The notes under the pieces were generated by a model. That model made no database searches. It was not told the DNA's origin and was given only the letters and a program-made list of their open reading frames with translations. Source: RGIG995 sp045603745 (lineage in GTDB: Bacteria > Bacillota > Clostridia > Oscillospirales > UBA644). Taken from it: a DNA stretch of 23,606 nucleotides. The position numbers were made by a program, and so were the translations under genes. Where the stretch lies: assembly GCA_045603745.1 (NCBI GenBank), contig JAZUMQ010000027.1:1-23606 (forward strand). The letters are read 5' to 3'. Of this stretch, positions 5,883 to 13,182 are shown piece after piece; the stretch's first letter is position 1, and each line of letters opens with the position of its first letter.

Positions 5883-7289
5883 ATGGAAACCATACTTTCC
5901 TATCTGAAAGATCGGTTCGGATATGACAACATCGACCGAAATTTTTATCGGAAGATCGACGAATGGGACCGCTGGTACACCGGAAAGGGAACGGAGTTTC
6001 ACCGAACGAAGGTGAACAATGGACTTTCGGTCATTGAACACGATCTGAGCCAGATGAACATGGCAAAGAAGGTTGCCGAAGATTGGGCAAATCTTCTGAT
6101 GAATGAAAAGACCCGCATTGACACAAACGACCATGGAGCGAGCGAATTTTTGCGGGGTAAAAACGGCAAAGGCGGCGTTTTGGGAGAAAACGATTTTTGG
6201 ACGGGGATCAATCAGTTGGTAGAACGGTCCTTTGCCTTGGGCACCGGTGCCGTGGTTCTTCGTCTGGAGGGGGCGCGAGTAGACGGAAACGACCGACTTC
6301 TCCCCTCTCCCGACGGTGCGATCCGCTTGGAATACGTCACCGCCCAAAACATTATTCCCCTTTCCTGGCAGGGACAGACCGTCACGGAAGCGGCCTTTAT
6401 CGGCAATCTTACGATGGGAGGACAGGCGTTGACCTATCTGCAGATTCACCGAAAAGAAGCCGACGGATACGTCATTGACAGCGTTTGTTTTTCCAACAAG
6501 ACCCGAAAGAAGATGCCTCTCCCTGAAGGCATTTGTTCTACGCTGCGGACGGGAAGCAATACTCCCTGGTTTGTCATCATCAAACCGAACATCGTAAACA
6601 ATTTGACGGATCTGCCCATGGGTATTTCGGTTTATGCCAATTCTATTGACATTCTGAAAGGTCTGGATCTGTGTTATGACAGTTTCAACATGGAATTCTA
6701 TTTGGGCAAAAAGATGGTATTTTTGCGCAAAGATCTGATGATGCAGGATCAGGAAGGCAGAATTTACGCACCTCAAGATTGCAACCGCCAGTTGTTTATG
6801 TATATCGGGGACAAAAACGTGGACGGAGACCTGCTCCCTCAGGAATTTAATCCTGCGTTGCGGGTGGAAGATCACACCAAGGCAATTCAGCAACACCTGA
6901 ATTATCTTTCTTGTAAATGCGGATTTGGAGACCGTTATTATCGCTTTAACGGCAACTTCACTCCGGCAACGGCAACGGAAGTAATCTCGGAAGACGCGGC
7001 ATTGTATCGCACGGTACGAAAACACGAAGTTCTTCTCGAGCAACCGTTGATTCGGTTGACGGAAGCCATTTTGGAAATCGGAAGAGAAATCCTCGGCATT
7101 TCCATGGGAGAAGACGTTGACGTTTCGATACGGTTTGACGACAGTATTATCGAAGACCGCACGGCAGAACAGAAACGAGATATAGAACTGGTCTCCATGG
7201 GGCTGATGCTTCCTTGGGAATTCCGCATGAAGTATTACGGAGAAACCGAGGAAGACGCCCGAAAGCGTTGTAAGGAGGAATTGCAGTGA
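5883..7289 (+). CDS. Phage portal protein, A118/SPP1-like
   Basis: A 468-residue portal protein, the dodecameric ring at one capsid vertex through which DNA enters and to which connectors attach. The sequence fits the A118 family: an N-terminal helical part with KVNNGLSVIEHDLSQ and MAKKVAEDWANLLMNE, a middle section VERSFALGTGAVVLRLEG, and the C-terminal TPATATEVISEDAALYRTVRKHE stem/crown region, followed by DDSIIEDRTAEQKRDIELVS. AGAGGT overlaps the terminase stop, 5 bases before the ATG. The length is normal for the family. Its stop overlaps the scaffold start as GTGA, showing translational coupling. No frameshift is seen. Confidence 0.93.
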   Translation: METILSYLKDRFGYDNIDRNFYRKIDEWDRWYTGKGTEFHRTKVNNGLSVIEHDLSQMNMAKKVAEDWANLLMNEKTRIDTNDHGASEFLRGKNGKGGVLGENDFWTGINQLVERSFALGTGAVVLRLEGARVDGNDRLLPSPDGAIRLEYVTAQNIIPLSWQGQTVTEAAFIGNLTMGGQALTYLQIHRKEADGYVIDSVCFSNKTRKKMPLPEGICSTLRTGSNTPWFVIIKPNIVNNLTDLPMGISVYANSIDILKGLDLCYDSFNMEFYLGKKMVFLRKDLMMQDQEGRIYAPQDCNRQLFMYIGDKNVDGDLLPQEFNPALRVEDHTKAIQQHLNYLSCKCGFGDRYYRFNGNFTPATATEVISEDAALYRTVRKHEVLLEQPLIRLTEAILEIGREILGISMGEDVDVSIRFDDSIIEDRTAEQKRDIELVSMGLMLPWEFRMKYYGETEEDARKRCKEELQ

Positions 7290-7690
7290 ACGAAGAACTG
7301 AACAGACCTGAACCGATGTCGGTGGAAGAGATTTCGGCATTGCTCCCCGAGGGATATGCCTTAGTAGAAAAGGACGGCTGGATTCCCAGAGAGCAGGCAG
7401 AAGAACAACTGCGGGCAATGTCCTTTGATCGGCAGGTCGATCTGGAACTGACCCGGTGCGGTGCAAAAAGCCTGACCGCGGCGCGGGCATTATTGGATCT
7501 GAACCAACTGAGAGAAAACCCCGATGGGGTTGCCTCGGCGGTCGGTAAGATTCGGAAAGAGAACGATTGGCTCTTTCAACATCAATCCACCTTTTCCAGC
7601 GGGGCAACCTTGACTCCGCGCAGATCGGTGGATACGGAAACTATGACCGATGCGGAATATTATGCGTATCGGAAACAAATGAAAGGATAA
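7286..7690 (+). CDS. GP20-like phage scaffolding / minor structural protein
   Basis: A 134-residue protein placed between portal and coat protein, where scaffolds are encoded. The middle resembles the GP20 minor structural family (QVDLELTRCGAKSLTAARALLDLNQL, then an ENDWLF segment), and the end (DAEYYAYRKQMKG) is a polar helix as found in coat-binding scaffold tails. It would guide coat assembly and leave the prohead. The GTG start at 7286 overlaps the portal stop, with TAAGGAGG 7 bases upstream. At 134 residues it is somewhat short for the family. No protease gene is present, as expected where scaffold exits intact. Confidence 0.8.
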   Translation: MNEELNRPEPMSVEEISALLPEGYALVEKDGWIPREQAEEQLRAMSFDRQVDLELTRCGAKSLTAARALLDLNQLRENPDGVASAVGKIRKENDWLFQHQSTFSSGATLTPRRSVDTETMTDAEYYAYRKQMKG

Positions 7691-7699
7691 GAAACGACT

Positions 7700-8779
7700 A
7701 TGAATAACTTTTTGAACACCAAAAACATTGCCAGAGAGGCGCTTCCCATTTTGGAATCCAACCTGGTATTTCCCGCATTGATCCACACGGATTTTTCCGA
7801 AGATTTTTCCAAGCAGGGCGACACCATTCAGGTGCGGAAGCCTCCCATCTACAATGCATCTGAATTTGACGGAGAAATCAAAATTCAGGACATTGACGAA
7901 GGAAACGTTCTGGTAAAATTGGACAAGATCGCCGACGTGTCCGTAGAATTGACCGCAAAGGAAATGGCTTTGAATGCTGAAGATTTCACCAAGCAGGTCA
8001 TCGAACCCGCTATGGTTGCGTTGGCAGAAAAGATCAACGCTGACGGTCTTTCCCTTTATACGGATATTCCCTACTATTGCGGGGAACCCGGCACGGCGCC
8101 CTCTTCGCTGTCTGACATTGCAACGGCGGCAAAATTCCTGAACGATCAAAAGGCACCCTTAACGGGCAGAAGCGGGGTATGGAACACCGAAGCCATCGCA
8201 AACTTCCAGGTTCTTCCCGCTTTGGTCAACGCTGAAAAGTGTGGCACTACCGACTCTCTGAGAGAAGGTTCCATCGGCCGCGTATTCGGGATCGACCACT
8301 ATTTCTCTCAGCAAGTTCCCTACCACAAATCCGGCTTCTTCTCCACCGCAATGCAGGTTCTTGACTGCGATGAGAATGGCAATGCAACCTTTTACTCCGA
8401 AGATGGAGTTCTGGTCAAGGGTGATATTATTCAGACCCCAAACAACACTTATTTGGTTTTGGAAGGTGGCGAGAGCAGCGGCAGCGATTTTACCGCAAAA
8501 ATTTCTCCGGCACTGGCAGAGAACGACTTTGGGACGTCGGTCACGATTCTCAAGAGCCATGCTGCAAACCTGATGTTCCACAAGAGTGCCTTTGGTTTTG
8601 TTACCCGTCCTCTGGAAGCAGCAAGAGGGGCAGACAGCTACGTTACTTCTTATAACGGTCTTTCCGTCCGTGTCACCATGGACTACAATATCGCTACAAA
8701 GAAGCAGACCCTTTCCATTGATACTCTCTATGGATTCAAGACCCTGTATCCCGAACTTGCAATTCGCGTTATGGGTTAA
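7700..8779 (+). CDS. Major capsid protein, P22 coat-like
   Basis: A 359-residue major coat protein of the HK97 fold, P22 gene 5-like group. Typical are the N-terminus (NTKNIAREALPILESNLVFP), the strand pair FSKQGDTIQVRKPP, SVELTAKEMALNAEDF, and the C-terminal domain with SYNGLSVRVTMDYNIATKKQ followed by LYGFKTLYPELAIRVMG. An inserted segment (about residues 225-285, GDIIQTPNNTYLVLEGG and following) resembles an I-domain. The nearest ribosome-site-like AAAGGA overlaps the scaffold stop and is 12 bases from the ATG, which is long for a highly expressed gene. A strong hairpin follows the gene, as is common after coat genes. Confidence 0.92.
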   Translation: MNNFLNTKNIAREALPILESNLVFPALIHTDFSEDFSKQGDTIQVRKPPIYNASEFDGEIKIQDIDEGNVLVKLDKIADVSVELTAKEMALNAEDFTKQVIEPAMVALAEKINADGLSLYTDIPYYCGEPGTAPSSLSDIATAAKFLNDQKAPLTGRSGVWNTEAIANFQVLPALVNAEKCGTTDSLREGSIGRVFGIDHYFSQQVPYHKSGFFSTAMQVLDCDENGNATFYSEDGVLVKGDIIQTPNNTYLVLEGGESSGSDFTAKISPALAENDFGTSVTILKSHAANLMFHKSAFGFVTRPLEAARGADSYVTSYNGLSVRVTMDYNIATKKQTLSIDTLYGFKTLYPELAIRVMG

Positions 8780-8796
8780 CCGATCACAACACCAAA

Positions 8797-8826
8797 TTCC
8801 GTGCCTCTCTATGGGGAGGCACGGAA
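8797..8826 (+). promoter_or_regulatory. Hairpin after the major capsid gene
   Basis: TTCCGTGCCTC (8797-8807) pairs perfectly with GAGGCACGGAA (8816-8826). There is no T-run, and the next gene's ribosome site follows at once. It probably stabilises the capsid mRNA 3' end or partially attenuates downstream expression rather than ending transcription. Confidence 0.55.
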
Positions 8827-8844
8827 CGATAAGGAGGGGAACGA

Positions 8845-9201
8845 ATGGAAGCCATTACAAAAACAGAATTTGAACTGACCCATGATTCTCAAGGAATTAC
8901 GGAAAGCGAATTTGACCTACTTTCGCAGCTGGCGTTGGATCTAACCGACCTTCTCTGTTTCGGAAGAGAAAATCAAAACGAGAGTGCCGCCCGAAGAGCG
9001 ATGAAAGAAATGATCACCTACTGGATCCAGCGAGGAGGGAGCACCGCCGTCAGTGGTCCTGTCAGCCCAAAAAGTGAACGGGTGGGAAACTATTCGGTAA
9101 CGAACCGGGAAGAAGACCTGATTACCCTTCGGGGCGTGGCGGTCTCCCCTGCGGCACTGATTATTCTCGATGGGGCGGGGCTTCGCAACTGCAACCTGTA
9201 A
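8845..9201 (+). CDS. Putative head-tail connector / head completion protein
   Basis: A 118-residue protein after the coat gene, where phages of this type encode the first adaptor (gp6/gp15-like), which docks under the portal ring. The helical segment TESEFDLLSQLALDLTDLLCFGR is compatible with connector helices. The C-terminal half (TLRGVAVSPAALIILDGAGLRNCNL) resembles the small beta-rich ends of such proteins. I assign the role mainly from gene order. AAGGAGGGG lies 6 bases before the ATG. The next gene begins 12 bases after the stop. Confidence 0.6.
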   Translation: MEAITKTEFELTHDSQGITESEFDLLSQLALDLTDLLCFGRENQNESAARRAMKEMITYWIQRGGSTAVSGPVSPKSERVGNYSVTNREEDLITLRGVAVSPAALIILDGAGLRNCNL

Positions 9202-9213
9202 AGGAGGGGTGGT

Positions 9214-9579
9214 ATGACTGTTACCATTTTTAACCGATTGGGGGAAGATGAGCAGGGGAACGGAATATATAAGCCCAGTGTTTTCCGCAACGTTTATATC
9301 GAAACAAAACACGCGGCAAACCCGGTTTATTCCGGAGAACGGAACAACGACAACTTCCGACTTTACCTATTTACCAATCAGGGGTACGTCCCCAAAGAGG
9401 AATTTCTAAAATCTCCGGAAAACCATTGGACGTTAGAGCCGGGAGATCTGCTGGCGCTGGGAATTCATAACGAAATTCCGAAAAATCCGTTTCGGCTCAA
9501 TACGATCAACATATTCTATGCAAAAGATAAGTTTCATCACTGGGAGGTGAGTGGCCGTGGACAGTTATTGGAATCGTGA
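9214..9579 (+). CDS. Putative minor capsid / head completion protein
   Basis: A 121-residue, beta-rich phage protein (MTVTIFNRLGEDEQGNGIYKP, later WTLEPGDLLALG, then NTINIFYAKDKFHHWEVSG). Proteins of this size with an LEPGDLLALG-type line are found in Firmicute phages between connector and tail-terminator genes. They are probably stopper or head-closure proteins that seal the capsid after packaging; this is inferred from order. A good AGGAGGGG precedes the ATG. Its 3' end overlaps the next gene by 23 bases. Confidence 0.6.
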   Translation: MTVTIFNRLGEDEQGNGIYKPSVFRNVYIETKHAANPVYSGERNNDNFRLYLFTNQGYVPKEEFLKSPENHWTLEPGDLLALGIHNEIPKNPFRLNTINIFYAKDKFHHWEVSGRGQLLES

Positions 9580-10006
9580 TTATCGGGATATTATCATTCG
9601 GTTTTTATCTCCCGTGACCGGAACGATTACCACGGAATATCTTTCCAACACCGACGGAAGCGTCGCCATTGAAGAGCTGAGAGGGGAACCGAATTTGGTC
9701 TCCTTTGTAGACGGAAGCCGAATTTCCCGCTACGACTTTAATCTTTACGTACGAACCAACGGACGGGATACCGCGTCTCGTAAAAAGGCGATAGACACCC
9801 TTTTGGCAGCGGCAAACAAATGCGCATCGGAGCGCCCTTTTGAGGGGGCGTATATCGAAATAACCGGATTTCCCTATTTGTTTAATCGGAACATGTCCGG
9901 AAATGAAGAATATAGAGCAGAATTTTCGTTGTTCTTTCAGACGGATAACGGGGGCAATCCTTTGATTCCACCGATAGCAACATTCTCTGAGGAGGCGAAT
10001 ACATGA
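9557..10006 (+). CDS. Putative tail terminator protein
   Basis: A 149-residue protein with alternating strands (YDFNLYVRTNGRDTASRKKA, then an ITGFPYLF line, then EYRAEFSLFFQTDN). This fits the tail terminator class (phage minor capsid / gpU-like) that caps the tail tube and joins it to the head. I chose GTG at 9557 over GTG at 9551, because GGGAGGTG (9542-9549) then has normal spacing of about 7 bases. The stop overlaps the next start as ATGA. The role rests on position and fold style. Confidence 0.6.
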   Translation: MDSYWNRDYRDIIIRFLSPVTGTITTEYLSNTDGSVAIEELRGEPNLVSFVDGSRISRYDFNLYVRTNGRDTASRKKAIDTLLAAANKCASERPFEGAYIEITGFPYLFNRNMSGNEEYRAEFSLFFQTDNGGNPLIPPIATFSEEANT

Positions 10007-10458
10007 TCAAAAAAAGCGATGATCGGGTCTGGGTTTACAATGAATATACAAACGACTATTACTTACTCGGTGCCGGATTGACCCGATTGGAGGAGGTCTG
10101 CAAAACCGCTTTGCTGGAAACTCCGAATATTGATTCTCCTTTTTGCAAGAGAGAAATTCTGTATCACATCGGACAACTGGAATTTGAAGGATTCCGAACC
10201 GATGACCCTGCGCTGAATATTTTGTTAGCCTGTTACATGAAACGGGGAGAAACCGCCAGGGTCACCTTTGTCATTGTCAATCGAAAGGATCACATTTTCG
10301 ACTCCGTGGCAAATGCCCGCAAAATTGAAGGATACGTTTGTATTGAGAACCCCGGCACAGGAGAAGGAATCCTTGGGTCGCGAATCAAAGGAAAAATCGT
10401 TTATGCAGATACTCCCCAGGAAGGAATGTTCGATGAAGAAAACAAATTTTTCGGTTGA
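10003..10458 (+). CDS. Putative major tail (tube) protein
   Basis: A 151-residue protein in the position of the tail tube. Its second half is typical in style: TARVTFVIVNRKDHIFDSVANARKIEGYVCIENPG, then EGILGSRIKGKIVYADTPQEGMFD, a string of beta-strands ending in a GxxxxGxF-like turn as in tube subunits. Size and order (terminator, tube, Gp15) match siphovirus gene order. The ATG overlaps the preceding stop, and GAGGAGG lies 8 bases upstream. If a tube subunit is made without a tape measure, tube length would be uncontrolled or very short. The assignment is moderate. Confidence 0.55.
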   Translation: MIKKSDDRVWVYNEYTNDYYLLGAGLTRLEEVCKTALLETPNIDSPFCKREILYHIGQLEFEGFRTDDPALNILLACYMKRGETARVTFVIVNRKDHIFDSVANARKIEGYVCIENPGTGEGILGSRIKGKIVYADTPQEGMFDEENKFFG

Positions 10459-10864
10459 CGCTCCGGAATTTTTCAATCTACAAAAGACCGTGACGATCGA
10501 AGGAATTCACTACCCGATCCGATGGGATTTTTCTACGGCACTCCGGTTTATGGAATACGTTGATACGTCGGAAGAGGAAGATGATGAAATTTTCCTGCAA
10601 AAGGTTCTTGAACTATGGTATCCTCAAATCCCGGAGAACCGAGATGAGGCTTTGACCCAGGCCATTCGATTCTACTGCGGCGGGAATTTCCCGGAAGAAG
10701 GATATTATGCTCCCATTCTTCCGCCCCAAGGAGATCGAGAAGATATTTATCTTTATTTTTTAAACCAATACGGTATAAATTTAAATTGTGATACCGTTCA
10801 TTGGTGGGTGTTCCGCAAATTACTGGAATATTACAAAAAAGGGAGGAAAAATCTATGGAAATAG
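10433..10864 (+). CDS. Bacteriophage Gp15-family protein (tail assembly chaperone)
   Basis: A 143-residue protein matching the Gp15 family: IRWDFSTALRFMEYVD near the start, FYCGGNFPEEGYYAPILPP, and the hallmark DIYLYFLNQYGINLNCDTVHWWVFRKLLEYYKKG (middle to C-terminus, with HWW). Such proteins sit at the tail chaperone position just before the tape measure gene. The start is ATG at 10433, with AGGAAGG 8 bases upstream, inside the end of the tube gene. It ends abruptly after a run AAA AAA GGG (10835-10843). The next small ORF is in the -1 frame, so a frameshifted longer form is possible (see findings). Family members I remember are nearer 190 residues, so this one is short at its C-terminus. 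Confidence 0.75.
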   Translation: MKKTNFSVDAPEFFNLQKTVTIEGIHYPIRWDFSTALRFMEYVDTSEEEDDEIFLQKVLELWYPQIPENRDEALTQAIRFYCGGNFPEEGYYAPILPPQGDREDIYLYFLNQYGINLNCDTVHWWVFRKLLEYYKKGRKNLWK

Positions 10865-11004
10865 AATCTACAATCAATCCCATAAAAGACGATCGGGAAA
10901 GAGAACCGTTGATTTTCCGTCGTCCGGAGCCCCGAGATGAAACCGATCGAATCGGAAGAGAGATCGTACGAAGAATGATTGAAGCAGGGGTGGTTGAACC
11001 TTGA
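10855..11004 (+). CDS. Small 49-residue phage ORF of unknown function
   Basis: A 49-residue, highly charged ORF (RREPEPRDETD-like central part, ending in GREIVRRMIEAGVVEP). GGGAGGA lies 7 bases before its ATG, and its stop overlaps the hub start as TTGA, so independent translation is plausible. The same frame is open back into the Gp15 gene and is -1 relative to it, so it may equally be the C-terminal part of a frameshifted chaperone. I do not recognise a domain. It occupies exactly the place where a tape measure gene would be expected. Confidence 0.6.
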   Translation: MEIESTINPIKDDREREPLIFRRPEPRDETDRIGREIVRRMIEAGVVEP

Positions 11005-12053
11005 TTACGCTAACCATTGGTGGAATTGAGCAAACGAATGCGCTGGAAGAAGGATCCCTTTGCATTCGACACTACGGCGCTTTACGTTCGTCCTTTCGGG
11101 CAACCTTACATTTCCACTCCCTTCCTGAGAATTTTCCTAACGTCGGACAAGAGATCCGAATTTCGGAGGGAATAGACGTTCTTTGGGGTGGAATTTTGGT
11201 GGAAATAGAACAAATTTGCCATAGCACGGAAAGTTTTACTATGACCCTGCGAGGGCAAGGGTATGAACAAATTTTACAACGGTACTGTCTTCCGGGAATC
11301 CGCTTGACAGAAATGTCGCCCTCCGATGCAACCCGCCATATATTTTACAACTATCTGGATCCTCAAGACAAACTGCATTTGGGAGGCGTTGCAGAAGGGT
11401 TGACACAAAAGTACGCCTACCAATTTTGTCCTGCAAAAGCCTCTTCGGTTTTTGACCGTTTGGCAAAAGAGAACGGATTTGTCTGGTGGATCGATAAGGA
11501 TAAAAACTTTTATATGCTTCCGCTTCTCCCCCGGGTTGAGCAAGATCTTTGCATTGATCTGACAGGGGAACAGGAAAATCGCTTGAAAGATATTCAAACG
11601 CTGATTTACCGTTCTTCTACGGCGGAATGTAAAAACACCCAATACGTTTATAATAAAGAATTAAACGTAGAGGGAAAATACACCAACAGTCGCCTGTTGG
11701 AGCAAATGAAAGACCGATACGGAAGTGGACAGTACGGAGCATCGGCAATGAACTCCGTCGTAACCAATCAGGAGGAGGCTCAAAGCGTGGCGCAACAAAT
11801 GTTGCTTGGAAATCCCGGCATGGGAGAACTTGAATTCACCACGGACAATGACGCCTTCACTCCCGGACAAATCATTGACGTAATTGCACCGGTTTGCGGA
11901 ATAAAACAAGTCGTGCAATTTTGCATTACGGAGATTCGCGCCGTCTATTTTTATAATCGTTTTCGCTATACTATCACCGCAAGAGAAACCGACTCGGGTC
12001 CCCTTTCAACGACGGCTTGGGAAGGAATTTTAGCAAGCGGAAGAACAAATTGA
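11001..12053 (+). CDS. Phage baseplate hub / tail protein
   Basis: A 350-residue protein resembling the gp27-like hub domain found in late-control D and siphovirus Tal proteins: an N-terminal barrel with VGQEIRISEGIDVLWGGILV, RGQGYEQILQRYCLPG, a middle domain with SSVFDRLAKENGFVWWIDKDKNFYMLP, and a C-terminal barrel (GELEFTTDNDAFTPGQIIDVIAPV ... RYTITARETD). Such trimers close the tail tip and pass the tube channel. There is no long C-terminal extension or fibre. The start is TTG at 11001, the only option with a ribosome site (AGGGGTGG, about 7 bases away), and it overlaps the preceding stop. The hub follows the Gp15 region directly, skipping the tape measure and Dit. Confidence 0.72.
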   Translation: MITLTIGGIEQTNALEEGSLCIRHYGALRSSFRATLHFHSLPENFPNVGQEIRISEGIDVLWGGILVEIEQICHSTESFTMTLRGQGYEQILQRYCLPGIRLTEMSPSDATRHIFYNYLDPQDKLHLGGVAEGLTQKYAYQFCPAKASSVFDRLAKENGFVWWIDKDKNFYMLPLLPRVEQDLCIDLTGEQENRLKDIQTLIYRSSTAECKNTQYVYNKELNVEGKYTNSRLLEQMKDRYGSGQYGASAMNSVVTNQEEAQSVAQQMLLGNPGMGELEFTTDNDAFTPGQIIDVIAPVCGIKQVVQFCITEIRAVYFYNRFRYTITARETDSGPLSTTAWEGILASGRTN

Positions 12054-12070
12054 ATTGAGGTGAATCCACG

Positions 12071-12649
12071 ATGATCATCAAACAATATTTGCCTGTTCGG
12101 TTTTCCCGGGAAGGATATATTCCCGATCGAATTTATTTACAGTTTTTCGACGGAGACGAACAGATTTGTCAAACCCAACTTTCCGAACGAAACAAGACTG
12201 CCCACTATCACCTTTCCAAAGAGGGGACGGTAACGGCGTTGACCCCCATCTCCGGGGCGGCAAATCTGCTGGGGCCCCTCGGCGACCGACAGGGAATTCA
12301 GGGTTCCGTTTCTCCGGCACGGAGAGGAATTTTAATTCTGATCGAGGGCGCCGAACCATTGCTTTCGGAAGAACAACGCGAGCCGTTGATCCGCCTTTTG
12401 AAAGGAATTCAAAAAGAGGTACTGCGCATTTACGGAGAACGGTTTAACTTCTGTAGGGATACGGTACTTTGCGACAAAGATCTTCCCTTGGAAGATCTGC
12501 TTGACCGGGGGCTTTTTCAGGGAGAAGAAAAAACTCTGTTTCGGGTTCAAACCGGAAGTTACCGCAATCGCCGAGATGCGGAAGATAGCGTGGAACGTCT
12601 TCAGAGGGCGGGAATTGCAGCTTACATTACGGAGGTAAAATGTTCATAA
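12071..12649 (+). CDS. Degenerate amidase-like phage protein with C-terminal SPOR domain
   Basis: A 192-residue two-part protein. Residues 1-145 follow the outline of an Amidase_2/PGRP domain (KTAHYHLSKEGTVTALTPIS, then GILILIEGAEPLLSEEQREPLIRLL, then IYGERFNFCRDTVLCDKDLP). The zinc ligands appear lost: the usual HWTG strand reads LQFFDGD, and the second HxD site reads LCDKD. Residues about 157-190 form a SPOR domain (FRVQTGSYRNRRDAEDSVERL, AGIAAYITEV) that binds denuded glycan strands in septal peptidoglycan. It lies between hub and lysis genes, and could be a cell-wall-binding tail or structural component rather than an enzyme. GAGGTG is 8 bases before the ATG. The amidase relationship is moderate, SPOR is good. 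Confidence 0.65.
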   Translation: MIIKQYLPVRFSREGYIPDRIYLQFFDGDEQICQTQLSERNKTAHYHLSKEGTVTALTPISGAANLLGPLGDRQGIQGSVSPARRGILILIEGAEPLLSEEQREPLIRLLKGIQKEVLRIYGERFNFCRDTVLCDKDLPLEDLLDRGLFQGEEKTLFRVQTGSYRNRRDAEDSVERLQRAGIAAYITEVKCS

Positions 12650-12686
12650 CACAATCAAACACGATCCATGGAGAGGAGGACGAAAC

Positions 12687-12950
12687 ATGATCTGGGAAAC
12701 CATCATTACCGCCGCGGCGGTCGTCAGCGGACTTACGGTTCTGGGCACGGCGGCGATCAAAATCGTTCGATTCTGGCTGGATCAGAAAAGTCAAGATCGG
12801 GAGATCGATCACGTCAAAACCGAAATGGGGGTTATCTGCTATGGTGTTCTGGCTTGCCTGGACGGATTGAAGCAGATGGGCTGTGACGGCAACGTGACCC
12901 AGGCAAAAAACGATCTGGAAAAATATCTAAATAAAACGGCACACGAATAA
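12687..12950 (+). CDS. Holin-like small membrane protein
   Basis: An 87-residue protein with one N-terminal membrane segment (residues 3-30, IITAAAVVSGLTVLGTAAI) and a polar helix, ending in the CLDGLKQMGCDGNVTQAKND line. That ending is common in a family of clostridial prophage proteins next to holins. It is probably a holin accessory or XhlA-like protein that helps perforate or target the membrane. AGGAGG precedes the ATG. It is the first of three lysis genes with short gaps. The membrane topology is seen; the lysis role is from context. Confidence 0.7.
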   Translation: MIWETIITAAAVVSGLTVLGTAAIKIVRFWLDQKSQDREIDHVKTEMGVICYGVLACLDGLKQMGCDGNVTQAKNDLEKYLNKTAHE

Positions 12951-12966
12951 GAAAGGAGAATCGACC

Positions 12967-13182
12967 ATGAAAGAATGGCTTTATCGGGCGTTGCGCACCT
13001 TTGGACAGGCAATGCTCGGTTATCTGGCGGCAAATCTGTTGGCAGTGATTACCCAAACCGACGTCAGCGACCCTACGGGGTTTGCAAATACCCTGTTGGG
13101 ATTGTTTGCCGCTGCGGTGGCTGCCGGACTTGCGGCAGTCATGAACTGGGGAAAAAAGGAGGAACCCACCGATGACCAATAA
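12967..13182 (+). CDS. Phage holin
   Basis: A 71-residue protein with two hydrophobic segments (about 10-28 and 38-60, the latter LLGLFAAAVAAGLAAVMNW) and a charged C-terminus (GKKEEPTDDQ), the standard class II holin layout. It would form membrane lesions that release the endolysin. GAAAGGAG lies 7 bases upstream. Its last codons overlap the endolysin start by 11 bases, so the two are coupled. Confidence 0.8.
   Translation: MKEWLYRALRTFGQAMLGYLAANLLAVITQTDVSDPTGFANTLLGLFAAAVAAGLAAVMNWGKKEEPTDDQ

Noticed and set aside
5730..7607. Very long minus-strand open frame (625 codons) antisense to the portal gene and parts of its neighbours
   Set aside because: It lies opposite clear terminase, portal and scaffold genes with ribosome sites and family motifs, has no ribosome site of its own and reads as low-complexity antisense protein.
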